A stretch of DNA of 64,000 bases from Aspidapion aeneum (lineage: Eukaryota; Arthropoda; Insecta; Coleoptera; Brentidae): the NCBI GenBank assembly GCA_963576565.1, contig OY755046.1, positions 59,065,471-59,129,470 of the forward strand, read 5' to 3'. Below, piece after piece: positions 33,125-43,532 of this stretch; position 1 is the stretch's first letter, and every line of letters begins with the position of its first letter. The notes under the pieces were generated by a model that saw only the letters and a program-made list of their open reading frames with translations, made no database searches and was not told where the DNA came from. The position numbers were made by a program, and so were the translations under genes.

Positions 33125-33363
33125 TAATTTCCATTTTAATTTTGCTACTTTTCCTCTGACATCCCTTACTTTTGTTTTACTTCCTAATCATTCATTCCTT
33201 TTTCTATCTGTTAGCTTTACATGTAATGTTTGTCTTTCCATTAAACTTTGGGCTTTTGTTACCTTATCCAAGTTTGATTTTGTAAGTGTCTAGGTCTGGG
33301 ATCCATATGGGAGTTCAAGAAGGATACATTGGTTATACACTTTCGTTTTAAGGTACTGATGAT
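33125..33363 (-). mobile_element. LINE family B fragment (minus), inverted against its neighbour
   Basis: Reverse complement of the 32.7-33.0 kb stretch, from 'gttatgaccagctaatttcc' to 'cgttttaaggtactga'. It includes the 'aaaaggaatgaatg' segment that the plus copy has lost, so it is not a simple fold-back of it. Confidence 0.8.
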
Positions 33364-33633
33364 TTTATATGTGTTTACTAGGCTATTTTATTGTTTATTT
33401 TGTTTTTGATCATTATTAAATTGGTTCCAAATATAATGAGCACGTTTTGTGAATAAAAAAAATTGATAATTTGTTAACAGCTTTAACACCGGAGGTTTTT
33501 GCTAGAAAAAAAACAACGAATAATGATGGTTCTTCAAGGTTCTATGAATAAGTTTTAACGCTTTGAAGGGTTTATGAAACAAATTGTTTTTTTGCTTGTC
33601 AAGTAAAAAAACTTTGTTGTTGGAATCCATATT

Positions 33634-33700
33634 AGGGTCACTGCATCCTGGAAGCCTGGCGTAAGAAGACACTACGTCTTCGTGATGCAGTGACCCTAAT
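33634..33700. repeat. Hairpin with 17-bp perfect stem
   Basis: ATTAGGGTCACTGCATC and its exact inverse GATGCAGTGACCCTAAT flank a 33-base loop holding a smaller GAAGAC...GTCTTC stem. Isolated in AT-rich DNA. Confidence 0.7.
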
Positions 33701-33939
33701 GCATATCAGTAAACAGCGACCAGATAAGTGGTGGCCACAATAATGGGACTGTCCTAAAATTGTATGAAAATTTGATCCTGCTCCAACCTTCCAGCATATT
33801 TGAAATATTTGCTTCAATTATGAATAAACTAGTGGCCTGAGTGAAAAAGCGCACTTTTTAATAATCTTTTTTATGAAAAAGAGCGAAACATTAATAATTA
33901 ATATTATTATTAACACTTAAACAGCACAGACTTAATAGC

Positions 33940-33941
<2 letters not shown>

Positions 33942-33982
<41 letters not shown>
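33942..33982. repeat. (TA)n microsatellite
   Basis: About 40 bases of alternating T and A directly at the 5' edge of a family B LINE fragment. Confidence 0.95.
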
Positions 33983-33983
<1 letters not shown>

Positions 33984-34551
33984 CGAAGCAACAACATCAA
34001 TCAAAATCCACGAAGGAACCAAGCCAATCCGTATCAGAAGAGGTGTCAGGGAGGGTGACACAATATCCCCAAAACTATTTAACTAGGCCCTAGAAGATGT
34101 TTTTAAAAACTTAGATTGGGAAGATATAGGAATCGATGGAAGCGGACAATACTTGAACCACCTAAAATATGCTGCTGCTATCGCCTTATTCTTGAACCAC
34201 CTAAGATATGCTGATGATATCGTCTTAATAAGAATGAACAACTGATAAAATGCTGGAAGAACTGGATACAGCTAAAAATATAGGCTCGGGTATGAACTAC
34301 ACTAAAGTGTTCCTGTACTTAGCTATGGATCCCAGACCTTGACACTTACAAAATCAAACATGGATAAGGTAACAAAAGCCCAAACATCAATCGAAAGACA
34401 AATGTTACATGTAAAGCTGACAGATAGAAAAAGGATAAATGAATGGATAAGAAATAAAACAAAAGTAAGGGATGTCAGAGGAGAAGTAACAAAATTAAAA
34501 TGGAAATTTGTCGGTCATAATATCAGACAGAAAGACGGTCTATGGAACAAG

Positions 34552-35558
34552 CAGGGTTCATAAATCTCATGATATTTATATAAATATCATATCACATGAT
34601 ATATATCGGATATATATCAGATATATATCTGATACACATTATCAAACTGAATGCTTTGGTTATGGCCTATTAAATAAAAATCACTAGTTACTAATAAATC
34701 AAAAGTACACACAGATGGAAAACACAGTAAATGCTCTAACCTGGGAAAACAGAAAACAAAAGAAATCGTCGCGTCGGGCATCTACCAGATGTGAAACAGG
34801 GGATTCCCAGTCAGCTCTGCGATGCCTATGCGGCGAGCATATTTGTAAACGACGTCCATGATTGCGATTCGGTTGTAGCCCGAACGCTGCCGTAACCGTG
34901 TCAATGAAGCCCTATTCTACATTGACACGGTTCGGTTACGTTGGCGATCGATTGACAACGGTTAGGTTTCACATTCTCTAGGATCCCGGGAAAGCGGTCA
35001 GGAGAGTATGTTTTAAAAAATATATGTATGTTAGAAATTTACGAATTCTTTCTTAAGAAAGATTGTAGTTCTGAAATACAGACTGATTTTTAACGAACAT
35101 TTTTGGTCTGCTATTTACCAGAAATGTTCGGGCGAAAGCCGACTGGCGATCCTGGGTGTTGTATACAAATATGCATGCGGCGATCGATACTACACCTTTA
35201 CAGATGCTTATAAGTTTGTACAGGGGCGTACTGACAAATTTTAGAATGGTTGAAAACATTATATATAACTTGGTAAACTTATCACGTCCTTGCAATGCAA
35301 CTACAGGTAAATTTAGTGGGAATAAGGACACTGTTGTTCTGGTAAATATACGTTTTAATCCATCGAAACGTTAGCGATGGATTAAAACGTATATTTACCA
35401 GAACAACAGTGTCCTTATTCCCACTAAATTTACCTATAATTATATATAACATATCGGATATATATCAAGCTATAAATATATAAATATCATGATATTTATA
35501 TCGTGATATATATATCATGATATATGTATATCACTTGATATATATCTGCGGAACCCTG
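34552..35558. mobile_element. hAT-type non-autonomous element, 1,007 bp
   Basis: Ends CAGGGTTC and GAACCCTG. The target duplication GGAACAAG is perfect (34544-34551 and 35559-35566) and lies in LINE B sequence. Subterminal zones are packed with ATATATC/GATATAT motifs on both strands, as in hAT transposase-binding regions. Inside are a GC-richer block (34770-35000) and a perfect long hairpin (35305-35435). Short frames cover the middle, but no transposase motif. Confidence 0.9.
35305..35435. repeat. Perfect 61-bp inverted repeat, 9-base loop
   Basis: Arm 35305-35365 and arm 35375-35435 are exact inverted copies; the loop is AAACGTTAG. If transcribed it would form an uninterrupted 61-bp RNA duplex. 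Confidence 0.95.
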
Positions 35559-35964
35559 GGAACAAGTGTATTGTAAACTGGAGATCTTGGGAAAATAAAA
35601 GTAGTGGAAGACTGCAAATGAGAGGATCGGACGATTTGAAGAAACATGCGGGAACTAGATCGATGAACACGGCGACAGACAGAGAAGAGTGGAAGATATT
35701 GGGGGAGGCCTATGTCCAAAGATGGATCGAAGAAGGCTAGATAGATAGATCTAAAAATTAAATCACAGATATAAATAAAATAGGAGATCTCCCCTGATGT
35801 ATCTCATACCTCCCCTAACCCCTACTAATAAAAAAATACAGATCCAATATATGTATATCACAAAAATAAACTGCCTCCCTTGAAAACTGAGGCTAGCTTC
35901 GCCTATGCATAGTGTGAACATGGAAATGCATGCAACATTTCGAGATTCAAATAAAAGTTCCATG

Positions 35965-36131
35965 CAAGGGCGTATCAAACCCAAAATGGAGGGGGAGGAG
36001 GCAGGTTTCTGAATTCCATGAACTTCCTAATTTAAGGGCAAAAAATTTATAATCTATATAAATGTCTGATTTAAAAAAAATCTAGTAAGAAAGGGCGGCT
36101 GCCCGCCTTGCCCCCCGTGGATACGCCCTTG
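35965..36131. mobile_element. hAT-type MITE, 167 bp
   Basis: Ends CAAGGGCGTATC and GATACGCCCTTG. Flanks GTTCCATG and GTTATATT match at 5 of 8, an eroded target duplication. Confidence 0.65.
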
Positions 36132-36565
36132 GTTATATTATTATGGTCTGAACCAAAGAGGTCGCAACAGGGTTTTATACTGGAACTAGTTTCCTTGTTT
36201 GAAATGTCAAAACTTCAAAGATTTAAGAAGCCGCAGGCTCGGTGGCAAGTATGATAATGACGACGTCTTTTTCAAAACACGTTTTTATAAAAAAAGCAAC
36301 AAAAAATTTAAATATATTTATCGTTAATTTCTTTGAAGGTGCTAAATGTCATCTGATAAATACAACTGGTACCTATATGTATCGGAAATTTTTATCCCCC
36401 CCTAAAAACAGTTAAATGACTTTTATAAACAATAATAAAATGAACTTGAACAAAACAAAGTCTATAGTTTTTTTCGTCATAACAACAAAAAGTTTATGGA
36501 GATAAACGTACAGAGTATTTATTTGACTCAATATCTTCGTTGATATTGATTACACAGTTTAAATA
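36132..36565. other. Gene-free stretch
   Basis: AT-rich, no feature seen apart from short runs. Confidence 0.4.
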
Positions 36566-36800
36566 GGTAAAGCAGTGGCGCACCCAGGAATATGTTTTGG
36601 GGGGGGGAGACCTCTTGGGGGGAGGGGGGCCGAGACCTTATGATGTCGTATTTTATATATCTTATTATTCATGTAATATGTGGAAAATATCTAAAAAAAT
36701 CTTGGGAATTTGGGGGGGCCGGGACCCGTTTCTGAGATATTTACAAAAAACTGTTTTTAAGGCTAATTTAGCGTGGAGTGTGCTATTGGGCTAGGAAGGT
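36566..36800. repeat. Partial MITE joined to a repeat T end
   Basis: CAGTGGCGCACCC at about 36574 and 'ccgagaccttatgatgtcgta' match the MITE at 25361-25540. The right end is missing and runs into 'gtttctgagatatttacaaaaaactg...gggctaggaagg', the end of repeat T. Confidence 0.6.
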
Positions 36801-37079
36801 CTTAGATCCGTCATAGTAAAATTATTATATTTTTTAGCTTTTAATTTTACAAAAAAAAATTGATTGTTTTTGGACATATCCAACGGCCCCTTAATAATTA
36901 TAGAAAATAGTAATTTTAATACTACATTTAATAACATTTTTCTAATATGTTAAAAAATACCAGAATGTTGGTATAATTTTCAGTATTTTTCTTGTTTTTA
37001 AATAATTTTATTACACAGTTATTACCTTTATTGTATCTAAATCGACGAAAATTTATATTACTTGGCTTATTATAATATC

Positions 37080-37590
37080 CACTCGTTTGAGAAAAGCAAA
37101 AAAGGTTATTGGATGTCTTAACAGTATTTTATGGAGCAGAGAGATAAAAAAGTGTAAAATTTAACAAATATGAAACAATGGTGAAAAGCACGCTGATGTA
37201 TGGAATAGAGACTTGCCGCGTAACAGAAAAATACAAAACAAAAATGGAAAGTGTCGAAATAGATGCAATAAGAAGATCAATGAGAATATCTAGAAGAGAT
37301 CATATAAGAAATAAGACCATAAAAGAAAGAAAGAGACAACTGATATGGTACGGCCATGTACAACGCATGAACGACGAAAGATTACCAAAGCATCTAGAAT
37401 GGCAACCAATAGGGCGCAGAAAAAGAGGGCGTCCTAAAGTGGAATGGCAACAGTCAATCTAAAGATAAATGAGTCAAAAAAACCTGACAGAAGATGATTG
37501 TCAGGATCGAAGGAGGTGGAGAATAGGCGTCGGACAACGTAGAAAAACGTTCTGAACCGACATTATAGTAGTAGTTGAGAGAAACCTGTA
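37080..37590 (+). mobile_element. LINE family A copy 3, 3' end
   Basis: From 'aagcaaaaaaggttattggatg' through TLMYGIETCRVTEKYKTKM, LIWYGHVQRMNDERLP and GRRKRGRPK to the family end 'aaacgttctgaaccgacattatagtagtag'. Its frame is broken. Confidence 0.85.
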
Positions 37591-37894
37591 TGTATTTACT
37601 TGAATGTTTCAACACACAGTAATTTCTTAACTTGCAATGAAGTCAAGTAATACAAGTACAACATTATTCCTACATACATGCATTTTTGCAACAATTTGAT
37701 AGAAACCGCCATTAAATTTAATTGCTATTATTAGCATAGCGCAGATGTATTAGTAATAATACTAATAATAATAATAATCAATATTATACAGGATGTTTCT
37801 TAAGTCGACTTTAAACATAGAAATGAGAAAATAAATGGAACCATAATAACAACCATTTTTTTTTCGTAGAATTAAGTAATAAAGTAGTAAAATA

Positions 37895-38790
37895 TTTTAC
37901 TACTACTACTATGTCGGTTTAGAACGTTTTTCTACGTTGTCCGACGCCTATTCTCCACCTCCTTCGATCCTGACAGTTATCTTCCGTCAGGTTTATTTTA
38001 CTCATCTTTGGATTGACTGTTGCCATTCCAGTTTAGGACGCCCTCTTTTTCTGTGCCCTATTGGTTGCCATTCTAGGACCTGCTTTGGTAATCTTTCGTC
38101 GTTCATCCGTTGTACATGGCCGTACCATATCAGTTGCCTTTTAGTGATGTCATCCGTTATGCTTCCCTCGATTCTCATTCATTCTTTTATGATCTCATTT
38201 CTTATATGATCTGTTCTAGATATTTTCATTGATCTTCTTATTGCATCCATTTCGACACTTTCCATTTTTGCTTTGTATTTTTCTGTTACGCGACAAGTCT
38301 CTATTCCATACAACAGCGTGCTTTTCACCATTGTTTCATATATGTTAAATTTTACATTCTTTTTTATCTCTCTGCTCCATAAAATACTGTTAAGACAACC
38401 AATAACCTTTTATGCTTTTACTATTCTTTTTTCCAGTTCTTTACAGTCTCTTCCTCTCTTATCAAATGTGACACCCAAGTATACATACTCATTGCATGGA
38501 GATATTGTTTGTCCATTTTCTAGTTCCAATTCACTTGATTCGTTTCCAATACATAAGTACTGTGTCTTGTCCGCGTTCACTGTTAACCCCCACTTTTGGT
38601 ATTCTTCCATTAACTTTCTCATCATATACTCCATATACTTCATGTCTTCTTTATCATTAGCTATAATTACTTGGTCATCAGCAAACTGTAGTGTGTATAT
38701 GGTAAATCGGTCGTTAAGTTGTATTCCCATGCCGTGTACTTTGCGTTTCCAGTTTTTTAGAGTTACTGCGATATATATTTTAAATAAATA
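37895..38790 (-). mobile_element. LINE family A copy 4 (minus), 3' part
   Basis: Starts with the reversed tail 'tactactactactatgtcggtttagaacg' and runs up to the 'gtaactct' region upstream of motif C. On the minus strand LQFADDQVIIANDKEDM keeps the FADD catalytic pair. It is tail-to-tail with copy 3. Confidence 0.85.
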
Positions 38791-39949
38791 ACTACAATAG
38801 CTTAAAAAAATATTGTGACAAATTTTTTTTAGTTTTTTCGTTTTTCGGACATGTTTTTGAATGACGACTATTACTTTTTTTTCATTTCGTCAAAAAGTAT
38901 ATCTCAGTGCCAAAATACATCGGCTACGATGATTTTCTGAAGAAGAAATTTCATTTACAAAAAAAGTGTTTTTGAGCGGAAAAAACAAATATCTTAGAAA
39001 CTTCTTGATTTTTTTGTTTGTAAAATATTGTAGACATTTAGCACCTTAACTCTACTCTTACCAAGTTTTGTTAAACTCACATTATTTTTGCAAAAAAAAA
39101 ATAAAAAACAAAAAAAAAATTACGGTTTTTTAATTTTTCTCGAACATTTTGAGGTTATGTGAAAAATGATATTTACAAAAGTTTTAGACATTTTTATGGC
39201 CTATTACTTTTCTGTTTGTCACTTTTTTCTCCGACGTCAACTTTCGTCCGAAATCGCAATAATACGATTCCCTGCCCCTTTTTAGCCCCCCCCCCCAAAC
39301 CTAACCCGCAACGCTTCTGCTAACGCATTTATTTTTTTAACTTCGTTTTTCACCGCTCTACAATTGCCAATGCTCCAAGTCCTGTTAATATTTTTTTTCT
39401 CTCAAAGTCTAATTTGACTGGTCTAAAAGAGAATTTAGTATCACGCTTATTATTAACAAATGGGGCTGGGACACCCTGTAAAAGCATATTTTTTTAACCG
39501 CGTTAATAAATAAAATGTAACATCAATTTATTAATGAAAATAGTCTACCTGTTCGCTTTTTGAATTCCTAACTAATGCAAAAAACGACCTTGGTAGTTTT
39601 TTCCTTGTTACACATTTATTAATAGTTTTATTGTTACTCATATAATACGATCATACTAAATCCATTTGTCAAAATATATTGGCGGATACCGAAAGCCCTG
39701 ACAAGACAATCGAAAAAATTGAATAATAGGCCAGTCATCGGAGGGAAAACAAGCTTGCAAAAAATCTACTGTTCTGGTTAAGAAAATTAAATAAAAATTA
39801 AAAAAAAAATTAAAATATTAGAAAAAAATAACCTCAATATGCGGACGCCCCTGAAGTGTCAATAGTATCTAATATTTTTCCCTAAAATGCTTAGATTTTT
39901 GAGAGAGATCTTAAAAGAATAACCCCAGTGCTAACCGTGAACTTGGCCC
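38791..39949. other. Gene-free stretch
   Basis: AT-rich; 'gctgggacaccctgtaaaa' near 39467 is a transposon-end-like motif. No gene recognised. Confidence 0.4.
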
Positions 39950-40555
39950 ACTTAGGTGATATATGTTTAAGAGATAATTTAATTTTCTACAGTAAAGTTT
40001 ATTACACACTTTTGGTAAAATGCTTAGATTTTGAAAAAATGACATAAAATTGAATAATTTCGGTTTATTTTGCTTATACTATGGAAATACATAGGAAACG
40101 GGTGTACTGCTAACTCTTTAGGGTTCGTATCTCAGCAAGGATACTACCCAGAGAACTCAATGATATCTCATTTTATAGGCTGTTAGATTTTCTCAAAAAT
40201 AAGCAGTTTCGAAGTTAAAGGCCAGTAAAAAAAATTGGTCAAAATCCAAAATGGCGGCGAAATGTTTAGCGTCATAACTCGTAAACCTTTCATCTGACAA
40301 AAAACATGCAATAGCGTTTTTGTTGGAAATATTATTATCTTCAACTTTTGTTTAAAACTTTTTTTTGTAAAACGTACAGTAACTATGTTATTAAAAAAAA
40401 AACCTTTTTGTGCTCACTAAATCCAAGATGGCTAGGGGTGACGCCCCCCCCCCAAGGTGGAAAATTCAATTTTTTTTTTGGACTCCAAAGTGAACATATG
40501 TCAAAATTGCGACTACACCATCTTTTGCAAGGTAAAATTCTATAATGACTTGATT
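39950..40555. repeat. Repeat V, plus copy
   Basis: Matches the reverse complement of 56371-58020 apart from the 1.17-kb insertion there; includes 'gaacgggtgtactgctaac'-like and 'gaaactgcttatttttgag'-like blocks. Its right part also matches 59283-59370 in direct orientation. Confidence 0.7.
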
Positions 40556-41013
40556 ATAAAGTTTTTTATATTTTTGGTGAAATCTACCAAATTCTAATTT
40601 TTTTAATGGAATTTTTTTAAAATTTATTAATAAGTTAATCTAGGCTATACGGATCATCCATTTAATGAGAAGAATGCAGGTTCAAAACAAGCATAAATAA
40701 ATAAAAAGAAAGTCTGTTCGAAAAAATAAAACCAAAGCAGTAAATTTTATGCAATGGAAAATTTTGAGAAAATTTATTTACCTTGATTGCAGACTGACCA
40801 AGGTAAAACGTTGTCTGGGACCCAATTCTTGAAATAAATCCGTATACGGATACGGCGAAACGTATACGGATATTCAACATTCGAATTCTTGAAAGCTCGT
40901 ATACGAGTTTTTCGTTCGGAATTAGAGTCGAGTGGTAAAACCCACTAGAATCCCAATTTTCGCATACGAATCTAAGTGATCTAACCTAACATTTTTGTTT
41001 ACTTTTTTATATT

Positions 41014-41151
41014 AGCTCACATATATACTATACTATAGTAGTGTGAGCTATGGTGATCCTAATTTTTTCGAGAAAAAAAAAGTTGCTCCGATTTCAAAAA
41101 TTTTTATATATCTTTGCGTTTCAGATGATTTTGAAACTTTTTTGTTGCGCC

Positions 41152-41189
<38 letters not shown>

Positions 41190-41724
41190 ATGTCTGTCTG
41201 TAACGACCAACGCGCATAACTCAAAAACCGCTTGGCCGATTTTAATGAAATTTGGTACCTAGGCTGGGTCTTGGGTCGAGATGGTCCCATTTAAAAATGA
41301 ACAAAATCCACCGAACAGAAACCAAATAAAAGGGTGGGGGTAGATTTCAAAAGTTAGAGTTTATGTGAAAATATGGTGTGTGTGATATCAAACGAAAGGT
41401 AATTGAGTCTGGAGTTAATCAAAATACATTTTAATTTATTTAAAAAAAAGGGTGGGGATATCTTTCAAAAATTAAAGTTAAAGTGAAAATATGGCGTGTG
41501 TGATATGAAACGAAAGGTAATTGAGTCCGGAGTTTAACAAAATCCTTTTAGTTTTTTTTTAAGGGTGGGGGTAGATCAAATCAAAAAGTTGAAATTAAGT
41601 CAAAACATGGCTTGTGTGGTATCAAACAAAAGGTAATTTAGTCTGGAGTTGAATAAAATATATTTCAGTTTTTAGTTATATTAGCTCACACGTACACTAT
41701 AACTTTAGTACCTAGTGTGAGCTT
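41014..41724. repeat. Nested repeat bounded by TTAGCTCACA palindromes, with (TCTG)n
   Basis: TTAGCTCACA...TAGTGTGAGCT palindromes sit at 41014-41049 and 41682-41724. Between them are a TCTG run (41152-41201), 'ccgattttaatgaaatttgg' and three diverged repeats of 'ggtgggggtaga...tatcaaacgaaaggtaatt'. Confidence 0.65.
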
Positions 41725-42246
41725 AGGGGCCCATATAATGGCAGAGTATTTTTTGGTGTGCTTAATTTTGCTTTATTTAAAAAAAATTGGGAGGCCTTCT
41801 CAAAAAAGACGCGATTTGGCACAGGATGCAAAAAGGTGGAAGAGGGATTTACCCTTTTATGACACTCAATGTTTTTTTTAAATTTGTTTGTCTTGGATGC
41901 TTTCCGGCTGGGGGGGGGGAGTAAAAAATCCTGAATTTTTGCAGTAATAATTTAAACAAACCATAAAGTTTTAATTTATGCATTTTTTGGTGATTTTACT
42001 GTTTTTTTTTAACAGCTCCTTATACCTACCTAAAAAAGAAAAATAGTCTAAAAAAGTTAAAACTTCGTAACATATTTTCAAGAAAAAATATATAAAAGAA
42101 TCATTAAGTGGAACGCAAGGGTAACCCACTTCCTCCTCCATGAGCGTTTTCGGGAGGGGAGGGGAATTAAAAAGTTTCAATAAAAATTTGAGTATAAACA
42201 ACAAGTGAAATTAAAGAAAGAAAAATAAGAAACAAGCTTTTTTCTG

Positions 42247-42318
42247 TCTTCGGCCGAGACTCGAACCCGGAACCTCTTGCTCTCTACGCAAACATTCTAA
42301 GCATTGAACTACCGCAGA
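42247..42318 (-). tRNA. tRNA-like sequence (pseudogene or SINE head)
   Basis: 72 nt can be drawn as a cloverleaf: acceptor TCTGCGG/CCGAAGA (6 of 7 pairs), anticodon stem TTTGC/GCAAG with loop GTAGAGA (anticodon AGA), 5-nt variable region, T arm CCGGG-TTCGAGT-CTCGG. The D arm is poor. AGA would mean serine, but serine tRNAs have a long variable arm, so this is probably a tRNA-derived SINE or a tRNA pseudogene with an A/B-box promoter. Confidence 0.4.
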
Positions 42319-42400
42319 CCACACATACATTTTCGAAAATCTTCCACCTATGCAGGTGCGCGGTGTCTCAATACAAGAACGAGAATTCTCAGGGTATTAA

Positions 42401-42503
42401 CTCGACCAAATCATCCAACTAATCTCTTTAATTCTTCTTTCCCACTGTCAAAGGTATGATAACTTAAGAATTAAAGAGATTAATTGGATGAATTGGTCAA
42501 GTC
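42401..42503. repeat. Inverted repeat next to the tRNA-like sequence
   Basis: 'cgaccaaatcatccaact...ttaattctt' (42401-42437) recurs inverted at about 42467-42503 around a 30-base spacer, a stable hairpin with a few mismatches. Confidence 0.7.
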
Positions 42504-43014
42504 GTTGGAAAGTCGTACACGGAAATGGCGTTCGAGTGGCATTCAAGAATAGCAATTTTTTCGAGCATTCGAAACCACCATTCGAATTTTACTCGTATAC
42601 GACAAAAAATCCGAGTAGTTCAAGAATTGGGTCCCTGATCATTAAAAACGCTTTATTCTTTCAAATTGCATTTTGCTAAATTACCCATCTATGTTTCTCT
42701 TTCGCACGTAAAGATTTTTGCATATTTATTAACATTTTTTTTTCACTTTCATAGAGATCCAATGTTTTCACTTAAAAGTTGTACTTGTTTTAATTGTTCA
42801 CATATCTGGGGGCATCTTTTCTTGAAACATTTCAGCCTATATTTGACCTATCTAAACCTCTACTTCGGAAAGACCTACGAAACTCAAAATTTGCACAGTC
42901 GTAGATCTTCATAGAGTTAACAACCCCTCCAAGTTTTATGGACTTCCATAAAGTAGTGAAGTAGTTTTCAAAAAACGTCCACATTGCCACTCACTCACTC
43001 ACTTATGTATAGAT

Positions 43015-43532
43015 CATCAATATTCTACTGTACTTCCAGACACTCTACAAAGCTGAAATTTGGCAGACTGATAGAAATTATGAGCTAACCCATGAAATAA
43101 AATTCTAATTTACTCCCCTCCCCTATACATGTAAAGGTATGTAAAATTAACATTGCCCAATTCCAGAAACGCTAGAGAGCTGAGCTTTGAAAGACTGATA
43201 GGAACTATGATAAAACTATAGAAAAAAATTTAAAAACACCAACATTTTAATTTGCTTCTCACAACTATAAATGTAAAAGTATGTAAAAATAACATTCCCC
43301 ACTTCCAGAAACGCTAGAGAGCTGAGCATTGGAAGGCCAATTAATCACAAAGTTTTAATTTAATTCCTTCCCCTATAAATGTAAAAGTAACATTGCCCAC
43401 TTCCAGAAACGCTAGAGAGCTAAGATTTGGAAGACTGATCGGAACTATGATAAAAGTACAGAAAGAAAATTAAAAACTCCAAAATTTTAATTTACTTTCC
43501 TCCTCTATAAATGTAAAGGTATGTAAAAGTAA
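43015..43532. repeat. Tandem array, about 125-bp unit
   Basis: 'acttccagaaacgctagagagctgag' recurs near 43030, 43160, 43300 and 43400. Further diverged units lie at 45905-45960, beyond the inserted LINE, and at 51060-51360. Confidence 0.8.

Larger units (their letters stand above)
33985..35745 (+). mobile_element. LINE family B fragment interrupted by a hAT-type element
   Basis: 33985-34551 reads SIKIHEGTKPIRIRRGVREG, DTISPKLF, then a duplicated palm segment (NHLKYAA / NHLRYADDIV) and the SNMDKVTKAQTSIERQM block. It resumes at 35559 with 'ggaacaagtgtattgtaaactgg' and runs to the 3' end 'gatcgaagaaggctagatagatag'. Strong RTE/BovB character, dead. Confidence 0.85.
40817..42635. mobile_element. 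Composite element bounded by 17-bp inverted ends
   Basis: GGGACCCAATTCTTGAA (40817-40833) and its exact inverse (42619-42635) bound 1.8 kb. Next to both ends are related CGTATACG-rich palindromic motifs ('gtatacgagtttttcg' and 'actcgtatacgac'). Inside are a nested repeat with (TCTG)n and the tRNA-like sequence. No target duplication was found. Confidence 0.6.

Noticed and set aside
34860..34935. CCGTGTCAATG/CATTGACACGG hairpin as a separate element
   Set aside because: Lies within the 1,007-bp hAT-type element and has no flanking duplication of its own.
41152..41201. CRISPR-like repetition at the TCTG run and elsewhere
   Set aside because: Simple microsatellite in a eukaryotic genome; no spacers.
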